Assembly: GCA_946406115.1 (NCBI GenBank)
Contig: OX291560.1
Span: 8,557,158 to 8,621,157, forward strand
From: Apoda limacodes
Taxonomy: Eukaryota; Arthropoda; Insecta; Lepidoptera; Limacodidae
Reading direction: 5' to 3'
DNA length: 64,000 bases
Under the pieces are notes generated by a model, which saw only the letters and a program-made list of their open reading frames with translations, made no database searches and had not been told where the DNA came from. The position numbers were made by a program, and so were the translations under genes. Shown here one piece after another: positions 12,255 to 24,009 of the stretch. Each line of letters begins with the position of its first letter. Position 1 is the stretch's first letter.

Positions 12255-13223
12255 TGCATAGAAAAAAACACCTGTTCACACGTGATACACGTATAGGTAA
12301 CAAAAACCAAGCGTGTCTCGTCGTCAGTGGAAGCACTTGCGTGCACCCGGGGCTAATTTGATTTACGACAAACGTATCCGACGTTTGCACACGTAACATT
12401 ATTAAAGTAGATAAGCATTGAAGGCTAAGCACAAGTCTACTATCACATTCGGATAGTTAACGTGAAATGACGTAAAAAATTTCGTATAAAAAAATTATAG
12501 TATTGCTTTTGCCTACAAGTGTTTGCTGTGTTTTTATTCAAAATTATGTGTAACCCCACGACAAATAATATTGTTTTATTGATTATAATCTTTCTAATCA
12601 ACCTGTTTGAGAATAAAGTGTAGTATGGAAATGTATAATTTTACAGCCCGAAGTAAGTTGCAAGTAACTCAAATGCAAAAACAGATAATTATTTACAAAC
12701 GAAAGACTGAACAAATAATTTGATCCCATAAGGCGTCAGTTAAATTCAATAAACCCGAGGCAATCTTAGTAAGAGCGAAAGTAACATTATCTAGTATGTA
12801 GTTTATTCTCCGGGATTAGTTAATCGGATCTTATTTCAGTACACTTCATCTTCATACATATCATAACATTTCTAAATCTTCCCTGCTTTAACTGGATATA
12901 TTTTTAGATCTTTGATGTTTCTTTCTCATTTTGTTCTAATCCCCAACACGAAAATGGCTGTAATAAAAATTGAGTAGCAGTTTTCATTCCTTAATCCTAT
13001 ATAAAATCCATAACTCATCTTGAACAGCCGATTTCACTCGTAGTCGAAAGTGTACAAATTCCATGAGTTATGGTAGTCGTTAATGATGCTTAGTGTCAAC
13101 ATTGCATAGGACTTAATGTATGTGTGTATATATTCAGGGTTTTTAATTTCCAGTATGGAGTAACCATGTACAGATTTTTTCCCCGGCCCCGTCCTGCGTG
13201 ACAAAAAGGTGGTGAACCTAGTG
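12255..13223. other. No gene seen
   Basis: AT-rich DNA with a slightly GC-richer patch at 12290-12390 that has no recognisable content. Confidence 0.45.
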
Positions 13224-13381
13224 GCGTTTTGCTGAGCGATATATTGTACATTATGCGCTTAATGTCAATAATCCAACCAAAGAGAACGAGCCCAGACTTG
13301 TACAGTGTGTCATAAAGAATTTATGTATTTTGAACTTCGCTGGAATATAACGTTAAAACATTGAAGCAGTGAACAGCAGGC
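13224..13381. mobile_element. MITE, GCGTTTTG inverted termini (copy 1)
   Basis: The ends are GCGTTTTGCTGAGCG and, on the opposite strand, GCCTGCTGTTCACTG. The interior (TTGTACATTATGCG, then AAATTTATGTATTTTGAACTT-like sequence and TTGAAGCAG) aligns along its length with the copy at 38462-38604, which has cleaner ends. Two homologous copies with inverted ends support a MITE. It has no coding capacity. Confidence 0.65.
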
Positions 13382-13640
13382 ACCTCCTGTCGTCGCAAAA
13401 CTGCTTCTGATAGCAGTCTCTCTGGACTTAGGTGGCTTTATATTTATGTCCCAAAATGTCGCGCGTCGATGCAAAGTGCTGATTGAGTTAACAATTGCCC
13501 AGCCGAATTTACTGAACCTAAAATGATGAAATTCACACAGTATATTGGTCTTATGTTCTTCGCATCCACTAAAGGTGTTGCGAAATTCAACCCCTAAGGG
13601 AGTAAAACAGGGGTTGAAAGATAGTATGAAAATCATTCAT
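13382..13640 (-). repeat. Degraded lepidopteran repeat fragment
   Basis: On the minus strand, AACCCCTGTTTTACTCCCTT then AGGGGTTGAATTTCGC precedes decayed sequence. That block (a CCCTTAGGGGTTGAATTTT-like core) is frequent in lepidopteran repeats. The boundaries are uncertain and no termini are visible. Confidence 0.4.
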
Positions 13641-14344
13641 TTTTGAAAATTGATATTCGGTCATTAAGTATTTAGAATTACTTAATTTACTATTTATGGA
13701 AAATCATTCCAAACGGGTAAAAAACTTTTGGGAATTTATATAAAAATCGGTTTATCATGGTCAATAACACCATAACAATTGCACATATGGAGTGACATGT
13801 TTTGATACAATGACTTGACGACATCATGTACCAATACTTTAGTTTGAAGCATTTTTCTTTGACCAAACTATTACTACAGACAACAGAAACCCCCTGTAGC
13901 ACGACTCAACATAATAACCGATGCGATCCGTCCCAGTGCCATCATAACCAGAAGTAACACACTATAATTACAAATATTTAGTGTAATTCGTGTCGGTCGG
14001 CGCACCTTCCTGCCCAACCTCGCTATTGCACCACCAACCTGGTTGCAAACGTGCCAAATTGCCCCGACCCTGTCAACCTGTCGCTTAACGTTGCGCCTGC
14101 AAGTATTTATTACGTTACACAGCCTACAGCTTAAAGTTCAAGCTATTCCCTCAATGATAATGTAAAGAGGTCAGTTTCTACGGATCGCTTGCAAAATGTC
14201 TTGTAAAGATTAATTTGTACTTAGCAAGTAAGCAGATTTATTGTCATGTCAAATAGCACAATCGTTAATGTCAAGGTAACCTTGTTGTTAATTTTTTTAC
14301 GACTAAAGGAGGATAGACAAACTTCATAGAAAATTACCCCATAT
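13641..14344. other. No gene seen
   Basis: A C/G-richer patch at 13990-14110 has no homology I recognise. The rest is AT-rich. Confidence 0.4.
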
Positions 14345-14575
14345 AAAAAGGTTCAGATTTAACTTCCGCGACAACGAAGTGAGGCCGGTTAAAACTACAC
14401 CTGGCCGTGTACATACACAATTATACACACACGGATACAACGAAACAATACCTTGCCTTGTCAGTCGAGCTATTGGTAGGCGTGTCGAGCAAAACGTTTT
14501 CAAAAATATACAGGGCGAGGTGTTGTTTTAACCGGCCTCGCTTTGTTGTCGCAGCGGTTCCCCCTGAACTTTTTT
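14345..14575. mobile_element. MITE with inverted termini carrying GAGGCCGGTTAAAAC
   Basis: The left arm starts AAAAAGGTTCAG and contains GCGACAACGAAGTGAGGCCG at 14368. The right arm is its inverted counterpart: GTTTTAACCGGCCTCGCTTT at 14525 running to CTGAACTTTTTT. The inner 28 bases of the two arms differ at two positions. A non-repeated spacer of about 130 bp separates the arms. No coding capacity and no clear target duplication are visible, so the superfamily is unknown. Confidence 0.75.
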
Positions 14576-17301
14576 ATTTGATATGAGCAGCCGCTATATT
14601 AGATTTATCAGATGTCACCTAGCCTATATGACACGCGGGCCACTAAAACCAAGGAGACGACACCATATTAGTCAAAGTATAATGAATAGATTTCTAGAAC
14701 GATACGTGAACACGTGGATATCCTTATAAACAAACACACATTGACTGCCATAAAATATAAATATTTGTTGCATACGAATTAGACATTTTCAGAAATTAGA
14801 ATTAAAATCTTTAATTTGATACCAAACTCAATACCTATTACTAATATGCAAATTAAATCCGCCATGTTGGATTAAATATAAAATGAGGCTTACGACACCT
14901 CATTTGTTAAAAATATGATCAGTAGCTAAGGAGGTACACAGGAACACGTGAACATGCTTGCATACATAAGGGACATTTTGTTGACAAGCATTATACGCAT
15001 TGAATGCGCTCAATGCTGTCTATGTGCAAATTCGATCGTTCTGTTGACCAAAAATGAATGTGCTATGACTTTGGACCGCATTCAACGCATTAGCTGCAGA
15101 TGCTCGGGAAGTAGAGTAGTGGATGCGCTGTCAAATAGTGAACAGAACGATTACAATGCCTATGCGATGTCATAGCTCTCAATGTCGTCATGAGAACGCA
15201 CCTATACATATACTGCTAATATCATAACCCTCCTATAAAGGAAAATAAAGGCACTTAAAATTCCTACGGCAAACCTTCTAAATCAACGCAACGTGGAATA
15301 TCGAAGACGCAATGAAGCTAAACAAATGAAACCTGAGAACAGTGATGTGATGGCACTTTCTGTCAGAAGAGTGATATATCCGCCTGGCGTGGCTGTCTAT
15401 TCCGTCTTCTTTAGAAACGTCAGCGAGATAGAAACGCAACTATTAAGTTACAGAAACTATTTCTGCGTACCAACCAACGCATTGTTGTGGTCACCATTAT
15501 GCAACCTAACTAGGTTAATGTTACCACTTTATAACTACCACAGAATATCTGCTGCGTCTAACGGACTATACGCTTAAGCGCTTCATAGGTCGTACAAATT
15601 GGAATTGCAAAGTTTTCCTTTACCTCTTTGCTATCCTTTGATCATTTTCGATGCTGACAAAGGTACATAGTATGCACAATATATTATTTTATCGTTTAAA
15701 TGATTTAATTAGTTTTTTTTTTAAGTTTATTGGCAAAAACAATATTCTGTACCTGGTCTTTCATTTTACCGCTGTTTACTATAAATCTGGCATATATGAC
15801 TTCTTTTTATTATTGTCAATTAATAAAACTATATAGGGCAGATAGCTTGTTCCTGGTATACTTACGACGTACATGTAAATTTACTTGAAATTATTACACA
15901 TTGTCATATACAATATTTATTTGTTACTTACTTCTAAATTAATTTATACCATAATAACGTCTTAAAACTTTTAACTTTTTGTAACGTAATTGAAGATTTT
16001 ACCCTTTTGTAGTCAGGTTTTTTTGACTTTTTGCACTTTTGTTTGCACAAAAACTGAGTATTAAAGAAATCTAGTCTACATCTTAGCCTAACAATCAATA
16101 TAAATAAATATTATCAATGCGAAAGTAACTATGTCTCTCTGTCTGTTATATAACCGAATCAGGGCGTGTGGAACCGCAGACAAAAGCTATTCATATATAA
16201 ATTACATACAGAAATTAAGAAAGAAATATTATTATTAGTCAAATTTCATAAGAAGTATTTCTACATTTCTTTATTAGCAAATAAGTTATTATTCAGTAAA
16301 GATTTAGGTACTTATACATCATACACATCCCAGTTCAAAGTTACGTAAGCATTAATTTATTTAACGTTTATTTTCATACTCAACATAAAGTAAGCTCCTA
16401 CTACATTACGAAACATGCAGCTACGCGAAAGTGTAGGTTTACTTAAGGCGATCAAGTTAACAATAAGTTCGTTATGGAACGATGATGCCTTACCGGCTCC
16501 TTTATTGTTTTGAAAGCCCACTCTATAATAAAACATCGACATAAAAGCGTAAACGGTCAGATGTGGGTAACTAATGTAAAAACATAACTTGTATAAATTA
16601 CCTACGCACAAGAATAACATAAACGAAAGTAAGATGAATGAATATAATGAGGAATTGTAATGGACAACTGTCATTTGGATAGGGAAAGAAATATGGTTCT
16701 AATAAAAATGAAAGCAGAATGAAATAAGACAATTATTTAAATGTATTTCTAATTTAAAACTGTAAAAACATTTCCTTTATGAAATGCATTAAGATGGGGG
16801 GTGTTAATGTAAATTTTTTTCCCATTTTTTACGCTATGTAGCGTAACTTAGGTAGGCTTATTATATCCATATATAACTTAACAAAAAGTGACTACAAGAA
16901 AAGTGGTTGGTGATGACTGGCTTAGTTTCAAAAAGTATATACTCTAACGTCTTGGCGTCTGATTTGCGTTTAGAGGCGCGGGCGTGCGAGTTGCGGGGTG
17001 TACCAATGAGTCTTTCCCAAAAAAATATATTTTATTTTTATATTAAGTGAAGAAAACGTGGATCATGAGAAAATCACGAACTATGACCATAATAAGTTAA
17101 AGAAATAATATGCAGCCCTAAAGGATGCAGCATGCAGAACCGGTACCGATTCCATGATTTCTAATACCCGGTTCCATTCAGGAACGGAAATTTGCGATAG
17201 AAATTGGTTCTGCTTCAACAGTAAGCATACAGTCCTAGTAGTAAAAAATATTTTTAATGCCTATTAACACGAGAAAGAATTGAAAAAAACCAACAACATC
17301 T
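14576..17301. other. Gene-poor stretch
   Basis: Nothing recognisable. Open frames at 14948-15175 and 15293-15577 match no family I know. A GTGTACCAATGAGT segment near 17001 resembles an interior block of the SINE at 20745 and may be a scrap of it. Confidence 0.45.
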
Positions 17302-17866
17302 AACTGGTAAAAACTTCGAACTCCCCACGATTCCCCAATATTTCAAAGACCTGGCAGTCCGCTTTTTCGAGCGTACACAAAATCACCCGAATCGATTAAT
17401 TGTGCAATCCACGACGTATCATCCCCTCGATCGGCACGGTCGTAAAACTATAATTAGGCGGCCTCGGCACGTACTTACGGCCACAGATGACGATCTCGCT
17501 GTCCGGATAGCGAGATTAGTCTCTACGACCTCCCCGAATAGGGCCTCCCTCCAAACACGACGCCGACGTCCGCAGGTTCGTTGGCGCCCACAAGGATACA
17601 CGAGGTATCAAAGAGTGCCGGGGCGCTTCTCGCCCCCACTCAATCGCAATCGTACCCGCGTAACGGGGAACTCCCCACCTGGCGGTGACTCACCTTCGGG
17701 TTCGAGACTCACGCCGGTCGAAGGGACGCCCCCGAGAGCGACAACCTAAGCCGAGGCTTCCCCCGCGGGAACTCCTTCAGAGTCTCGCCCTAAAAAGCCC
17801 GGTGAAGCAGTAATGGCTGCAACAGCCAACTGCATTGTCAGCTCAGGAAAAAAAAAAAACTGGTAA
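17302..17866 (+). mobile_element. GC-rich poly(A) retro-insertion with 10-bp target duplication
   Basis: The insert runs from about 17312 to 17856. It is strikingly GC-rich against its AT-rich surroundings and ends in a run of 12 A's (17847-17858). The 10-mer AACTGGTAAA lies at both edges, at 17302-17311 and again at 17857-17866, directly after the poly(A). A poly(A) end plus a target duplication marks target-primed reverse transcription. The arginine- and proline-rich open frame at 17402-17749 is probably just the untranslated end of a GC-rich element (an R1/L1-like clade is possible) or of a processed transcript. I do not recognise the source. Confidence 0.8.
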
Positions 17867-18612
17867 ACTGTTGGATGTGTCGAATACTTAACCAAATAAA
17901 ACATTGTATTTCATAGTTACCTCTCAAATTTTTTTTCCCATAATGAAATGTAGATACCAACTTAATTGTCGTTAAGGACCGGAATTAACTTTCACTATAA
18001 ATAAACAAATAGGCTTACTTATTATTCCAATAACAGATAAAACTTTTACTTTTAGGCGACTTTAACGCCCCGTTCATCACCAAATCTCTATAAAGCACAC
18101 GTTTTAAAACGCATTTATGTGATACTTGATTTTATTAAAAGCTGATATTTCCTGGTCAGTACACATTCCTTTCAAGGAACCGAGAGTGATAGTGTTGCCG
18201 ATAGCGGGCACCGGGCGAGGCTGTCACACGGCTAACGCCTATGTGCAAGTCATAAGCGACTAGTTTTGTTGACAAATATATTTTTTTTTAACTGAATATT
18301 TTCAAATATCTTTACTTAAAGACTAAGAAGGATTTTTAACGTAAAACTTATATCAATTTAGTCACTATACACGGGTACTACAACTTCGATTGTGTACCTT
18401 CCCTTCTAAAATAAACTGGGGACGATCAGTCTTCCTGTGATCTGAATTAAAAGCTAGATAATTTGTGTAATATTTTATCCTGATATCAACATACACAGTG
18501 GCGCGCACAGAGGTTCTAGTCAGGGTAGGCAAAACAAAACAAAAAATTGACTCACCAAAAAGCTGTTGCATGTTGAAAAAACGAAAAAATTGAAGTCGCT
18601 GAAATGTAAATA
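17867..18612. other. No gene seen
   Basis: A GC-richer patch at 18185-18250 is unrecognised. The remainder is AT-rich. Confidence 0.4.
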
Positions 18613-18990
18613 CTAGCTTTTGCCAGCGGCTTCACCCACTCTTCATTTGGTTATCGGCGTAGGATTCTTACAATAACTCCTCAATTATAGAAAAAAAACC
18701 ACTCACACTTGACATTTTCTCTCACTCTCTCTCTCTCATTCTCTCACACACACAAAAATAATAAATAATGAACTACTAAAACCTAATTAACTAATGGATT
18801 CACCTAGCGATCTTGGTGCTCCATACAAAGTTTTGGGTGTGTTTTGGGAAATCCTTTTTTAACGCACGCCTACATCATAATAGCTATATGTGTGCCAAAT
18901 TTCAGCTCGATCTGTTTGTCAAGTTGGAGCTGTGCGTTGATAGATCAGTCAGTCAGTCGGTCAATAGCGGTTGCCTTATATATTGCAAAA
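18613..18990 (-). mobile_element. Non-autonomous Helitron or chimeric copy
   Basis: On the minus strand the 3' end reads CCGCTGGCAAAAGCTAG and is followed by T, which is the CTRR end and T flank expected of Helitrons. The body includes GTCAAGTGTGAGTGG, the CT/CA simple runs at 18720-18755, and at 18830-18960 the blocks CATCATAATAGCTATATGTG and GTTGGAGCTGTGCG. The far (5') end near 18990 is not sharp, so it may be two joined repeats. Confidence 0.6.
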
Positions 18991-19980
18991 AAAAAATATT
19001 GTGGTATACCATCCTAAACCCGTATATCGTTTTATTTTTTGTATATTTACACAGATTAGCTAGTGAAATAGTTAAATTTTGTTTCCATTATTACAAATAA
19101 AATCAGCATCGTCTAGATGGATCTATTATATTTTTTTTTATTATTTTTACATAAGTAATAGAACGCGTAAATTTAAAAACATATATATTTTTTTATTTAT
19201 TACATGATACAAAAATAACATATCCAGTTTTTAAGAGCTAATTCCGTTTTGGAAGGATACACATAAGGTTTTCACTTTTTTAGAAAGAAATGAAGTCTAT
19301 CTAGTTCTAAAAAGGGTAAATTTATTATTATCACATTACACTGTGTTTTTTTCCTAAACAAAAAAGTCAGATTTCAGTAAACGAAGATATGGTTAATACA
19401 AAGGTCAGGTACCAAACTATACAACCCTGCCGATAGTTAAAAGGCATAGTTTAAATAGAACATTTCAGCGAACTCTATGAGTTTTATTATTTATAAAGTA
19501 TACCGACATAAAAAAAGAGTACAATACTCCTTGTAAGGACTGATATATTTCCAGTTATAATCATCACAAGCTTTTGTGTTCGATATCCGTTTAAAAATAT
19601 CAATCGCCAACAGCTTGTAAATTGGATCAATTAATTAGCTGATATAACCATATCACCGCAAATCCTGTTCATAGCTGACCGAACCTTTTTAGGCGCGAAA
19701 ATAAATTCAGATAGATAACCATATAAAGTTATATAGAATGGATACTTTCTGTTATTAGTGGAAAAACTCATATTATTAGTACAAAATTCAACAGAACATT
19801 TTACTATCCAAACGTTAGTTCGTCTGTTAATGGCCTACAAGACCATTTATGTTAGAGATTCAAATTGGACACACATATACAAACAAACTATGTAGTACCT
19901 CTATTGCGAGCTTGAAGAAATTGACTTGAATTTTAGTGTTTCCAAAACGCTCCTGCGTATCTTACTAGCATAAAGTTATA
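18991..19980. other. No gene seen
   Basis: AT-rich spacer with no recognisable repeat. Confidence 0.4.
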
Positions 19981-19984
19981 GTTA

Positions 19985-20015
19985 CGTAGTAGTAGTAGCA
20001 GTAGTAGTAGTAGTG

Positions 20016-20061
<46 letters not shown>

Positions 20062-20091
20062 AGTAGTAGTAGTAAATTAGCAGTAGTAGTG

Positions 20092-20130
<39 letters not shown>

Positions 20131-20135
20131 TAGTT
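19985..20135. repeat. TAG trinucleotide microsatellite
   Basis: About 150 bp of TAG/GTA units with a few interruptions (GCA, GTGG, AAATTAGCA). TATAGTTACGTAGTA occurs at both edges (19977 and 20129), suggesting that the array arose or expanded within a duplicated site. The long open frames that cross it on the minus strand are poly-Tyr, poly-Leu or poly-Thr artefacts. Confidence 0.95.
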
Positions 20136-20324
20136 ACGTAGTAAGCTATTATTATTGCAAACATATGAGAAACTGACGATCGATTTTGTTTCAAACAATT
20201 TTCAATGGAAATATTGTGATTTTTTTTCAGATTTGAAAACTTATGCTTCAAAACTAAAAGTTAACTTTTGAAGCTAATAACTAGAAAAATATGTATTTAA
20301 AAGAGAATGTTACCTATCCAATGT

Positions 20325-20375
20325 AAAACCAAAAGGTTGCACTCTGGTAGTGCCGGCAGAAGTGAAACATACAAC
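20325..20375 (+). repeat. Short dispersed repeat, plus copy
   Basis: AGTGCCGGCAGAAGTGAAA and the GTTGCACTCTGG just upstream are repeated in inverted orientation at 24510-24560. The similarity is about 45 bp. The origin is unknown. Confidence 0.6.
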
Positions 20376-20744
20376 CTGGATATAACATTTTAACATGTGT
20401 AATCCGCACTTTCATGTTTTCATCAACCCAATTTCCTCTTACTTTTTATTCGTCCTATAGAGTTAAACATTTTTTACCCATCACAAAAAAAGTGGACAAC
20501 GCCGTTAAAGACATTTTCTCTTCAAAATATTAAATCCCTAATTACAATGTGCAGTGCAACAATCTTTTCTGAAAAGGCGGTTAAAAATCGAAGCTACAGT
20601 CGCCATATTAAAAAAGTGTGAAGTTACAACTACACGAGTGATCAAACACCGGGTGAAATAAGTTTAATGCACTATAAAGCTACCCTTAACTATTATATAA
20701 CTAGAACATTTTTCTTAAGTATGTAGTGAAAAAAGTGAAAGTGA

Positions 20745-21035
20745 AAGTCGGTGGTGGCCGAGGGGTTTAAATTTCACTTCACGTCCCAAGTGGCGGAGGT
20801 TCGAACCCCGGGGTCGGCGTGTACCAATGAGACTTTTCTTAATTTCTCAAGTACACTGATTAATTTTTACACCACTGGCTTTTCGGTGAAGGAAAACATC
20901 GTGAGGAAACCTGCATACGTCAAGAAAAAAAAAATGACGTATGTGACGTCTACAATCCGCACTGGGCCCGCGTGTGGACTATGGCCCAATCACCCTCGCT
21001 TAAGAGGGTGGGCGCGCGGGTCACAAACCATTCGG
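20745..21035 (+). mobile_element. tRNA-derived SINE, family 1 (copy 1)
   Basis: An internal polymerase III promoter is visible: the A-box region GGTGGCCGAGGGGTTT and the B-box GAGGTTCGAACCCCGG. The body continues CACCACTGGCTTTTCGGTGA, then AACATCGTGAGGAAACCTGC, CAATCCGCACTGGGCC and GTGTGGACTATGGCCC. The same modules in the same order recur at 49945-50190. This is a SINE type familiar from moths. The mid-element A-run (20924-20933) splits the body. It depends on LINE machinery for movement and encodes no protein; the 108-codon frame across it is incidental. Confidence 0.85.
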
Positions 21036-22353
21036 AATGCTTCGCAGTGCGTACCTAAAATAAATATAAACCAATAAGTGCAATACGAATGCTAAACCAC
21101 CATTAAAGTTACTTTAACTGAATGAAGGTAGAATCGTCATAAATTCTATATTTATTATATAATACTATGCCTATCTACAGTATCAGAATTCGCACGCCAA
21201 AGTTATAGCAAACTATTAAGAGGAAGCAGATTTCTCGGCAGAGTCCAACCTGAAATTATTCTAAGTCCGCGTCGTTAAAAGCAAAATGACCCGCCCGCGA
21301 GGTGAAAACGAACGTTTAGTTGCGCTAATGAAGTGAAGTGATGAACGAAATGAGTTTTGAAATTAGAATAGCGTTCCTGCGCCGTATTGGCGTTTAGCGA
21401 TGCGGACGAGATAGATTTTCATTACTAGACGTATTTGTTCGTACTAACAAAGTGCCCGCGTTGTAACCTGTCCCGTTTTAACTTCTTCCATAGGAACTCT
21501 TTCCATATAAACTTTATTCACTTACATTCAATTTAGTTGAATTTTCTTAAAAGTTAAGTTAATCCGAAATAATCCGCTAGCTTAATCTGGCAACACGTAT
21601 TTTAGTAAAATTATATTCATATTATTAGGCTACTACATCACACTATATATAGCATATAACTAACTAGATTTTGTCTGCGACGTCGTCCACGCCACATGCT
21701 ATCGATTTTTTTAAGTTAACATAATTCTTATAAAAGACAGACTAAAAAGAATTCCGTCGTAAAGCGTAATACAACACGTATTAAATTGCATTGCAAACAT
21801 GCTAGTTTGTTTTATTCAAAAGCTATTTTAAAATAACATCAATTCTAATCAATAATCGCATTTATATAAATTAATTCTTTAATAGAATTTTAATGAAAAT
21901 CTTTTACACTTACCATCATTAATATTATCTTATAAGTTTAAGTTATTCAATCGCAATAAAATGTAAAACCATATGTATAATGAACTCTTTTTCATTACAC
22001 ATATTCTAAAACTTTCTTTTACACAAAATTTAGGTCACAAACGCCGCGGGTAATTTTCGCAAAGCGTATTTATGACACTAACGCCACTGGTGTTTTTCAA
22101 AATGCTTATTCATGTACCGATTCGGATAAAATTTGATATACAGATATGTCTCTACTAATGTCCTGGATAAACTAAAAAAATATTATCCCGATCAAGAGTT
22201 CCCACGGGAATACCTCGAGACACGGCTGGTACTTCGTACTTAGATATTAAATAGGCACTCTTATATGGAGGAATATATAATAAATAGTTAGATTGACGAT
22301 GGTAAAACAAGTCTACTTCAATAAGAATATTTTGAGCTTAAAATCTCATACGA
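21036..22353. other. No gene seen
   Basis: A GC-richer patch at 21260-21420 has no recognised content. The remainder is AT-rich. Confidence 0.4.
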
Positions 22354-22391
22354 TGAATCAAATTTGCATTTGTGAATCAAATTTGCATTTG
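22354..22391. repeat. 19-bp tandem duplication
   Basis: TGAATCAAATTTGCATTTG occurs twice, end to end, with no difference between the copies. Confidence 0.9.
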
Positions 22392-22475
22392 TGAAAACAT
22401 TTTACAGAAAGAGTTAACAGAGAAAAATTTGTAAGAAAAATCTTGAACGTTGTATTTGTATCAAATAATAAGTTG
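22381..22475 (+). repeat. Direct repeat, left copy
   Basis: This segment (ATTTGCATTTGTGAAAACAT, then TTTACAG, GAGTTAACAGAGAAAAA, and TATCAAATAATAAGTTG) is repeated at 22935-23049. The Helitron at 22476 begins exactly where it stops. Confidence 0.8.
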
Positions 22476-22894
22476 TCTATACTATATAATATTAAACAGA
22501 GGAAAGATTTGTATGTAAGTATGTTTGTATTGAATAGGCTCCGAATCTACAGGACCGATTTGAAAAATTCTTTTACCATTGGAAGCCGACATTATCTCTG
22601 ATACACATTGACTACTTTTTACCGCGGGAAAATGCTTCATTCCTACGGGAAAACGAGTAATAGGACAACGGGTAGTAAGAATTGTCTTTCCGTACTTATC
22701 TTTTTCACATAACATCTAAACAGCTTGACAGATTGGGTTGGGTATTTCGATGGTTTCACAGACACGAGTGTATTATGCCACTAAATATTTCCTTTATTTG
22801 ATAGTTTGTTTTTTTGTCTATAATTGAGGAGCTGCCGTAAGAACCTACGCCGATAACGAAATTTAGCGCGGGCGAAGCCGCTGGCAGAAGCTTG
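22476..22894 (+). mobile_element. Non-autonomous Helitron copy
   Basis: It starts TCTATACTATATAATATTAA and continues GGCTCCGAATCTACAGGACC, then TTTACCGCGGGAAAATGC. The right part reads CTATAATTGAGGAGCTGCCG and GGCGAAGCCGCTGGCAGAAG, ending CTTG where CTRR is expected. The order of blocks matches the minus-strand copy at 55793-56339. The terminal CTTG and a G rather than an A before the TC indicate a decayed copy. Confidence 0.75.
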
Positions 22895-22934
22895 TCATTT
22901 ATAAAATATCAGGACACCTCATAAGATAAAATAG

Positions 22935-23049
22935 ATTTGCATTTGTGAAAACATTTTACAGAGGGAAAGAGAGAGAGTTAACAGAGAAAAAAATTTCAAA
23001 ATATATTTTGCATTGTATTCGTATGTAATCATCAAATAATAAGTTATCA
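22935..23049 (+). repeat. Direct repeat, right copy
   Basis: Homologous to 22381-22475, with a GGGAAAGAGAGA insertion and other small differences. The TTAA-flanked MITE begins two bases after it. Both copies are therefore interrupted by a mobile element at nearly the same homologous position. Confidence 0.75.
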
Positions 23050-23050
23050 T

Positions 23051-23415
23051 TTAAGAGGATACGATTCGCGGCGCCTCAAAGCGTGCTTCATACAAACAAA
23101 TTTTGAGACCTACAAGCAAAACTCCATGAAATTTTGAAGACGTGCTCTAGAATTAAATGCTTAGATCTGCAGTGTGGCAGTTTTCTTTTAAATTATAAAC
23201 TTTAAAAGCTGTACAGGATTATAGTTTTTCATAAAAATTATCTCAAATAAGATTAAAAGTTAGTAAAAACTATTTTTAGGATTTTGGAAAACCATAGACA
23301 TAGACATTCGGCTAAAGATCATGCCTACAAAATTTAACAATATTTGATCAGTAAATGTCCAAGTAGGAAATTCGTTTGTATGAAACACGCTACGCAGCGA
23401 ATCGTATCCTCAAAG
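23051..23415. mobile_element. TTAA-flanked MITE, GAGGATAC family (copy 1)
   Basis: The body is 23055-23411. It opens GAGGATACGATTCGCGGCGC and closes with its inverse GCGAATCGTATCCTC. The arms also share the CATACAAACNAATTT block. The left flank is TTAA (23051-23054); the right flank is AAAG where TTAA is expected. It is almost the same length as the intact copy at 60056-60419. A TTAA duplication is the rule for piggyBac transposases, but the GAGG tip is not the canonical CCC, and a TTA duplication (PIF/Harbinger) is an alternative. No coding capacity. Confidence 0.8.
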
Positions 23416-24009
23416 ATAAAACAAAAAAAGAAAATTTTATTTATAAATGAAAAAAAGAAGAAGTCTTAAATATATCACTACCCGAACACTACATCCCAGA
23501 TTACATAATACATCCGGTAGATTTTATAGTGCATTTGTCGAAAGATATATCTACCAAAATAAACATTCGGATGAATTCCATTCCTTGTGTATACCTTCAA
23601 AATGGCTTTCATAAACAATATTATTGACTTCCCAACACGGGCCCTCCATAGTCGACGATAAAATTTAATTAGTAACAAAATCACGACTAAATTATGTAGA
23701 CATTTAATGACATAAAAACCGTACGTGTCGCCATATCATCGTAAACCTGAAGTGCTCCTGTAATAAAACAGATTGAATACTTTCAACATTTTATATCCTC
23801 TGTGTATTATTATCAGGCGAGTTATTTATTGTATGGAGTAACTTTATAACACAATCGAAACTGTTTAACATACGTATGTACATTTGTCGCATTATTTTTT
23901 TTGAAGTGAAAACTTCTTTAGCGGCGTTGTGCACTTTTTTTGGTATGGGTAAAAAATGATAAACTCGCGTCAGGTCACGTGTCCTGATCGTGAAAATTCG
24001 TAAGACGGA

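Noticed and set aside
16357..16674. 105-codon minus-strand frame
   Set aside because: No domain, no repeat match and no splice context; within chance expectation.
17402..17749. Arginine- and proline-rich 115-codon frame
   Set aside because: It lies in a GC-rich retro-insertion where stops are rare by composition; no domain seen.
19965..20251. Long minus-strand open frames rich in Tyr, Leu or Thr
   Set aside because: They are translations of the TAG microsatellite, not genes.
22354..22391. 19-bp tandem repeat as a regulatory array
   Set aside because: Only two units and no neighbouring gene; simple slippage explains it.
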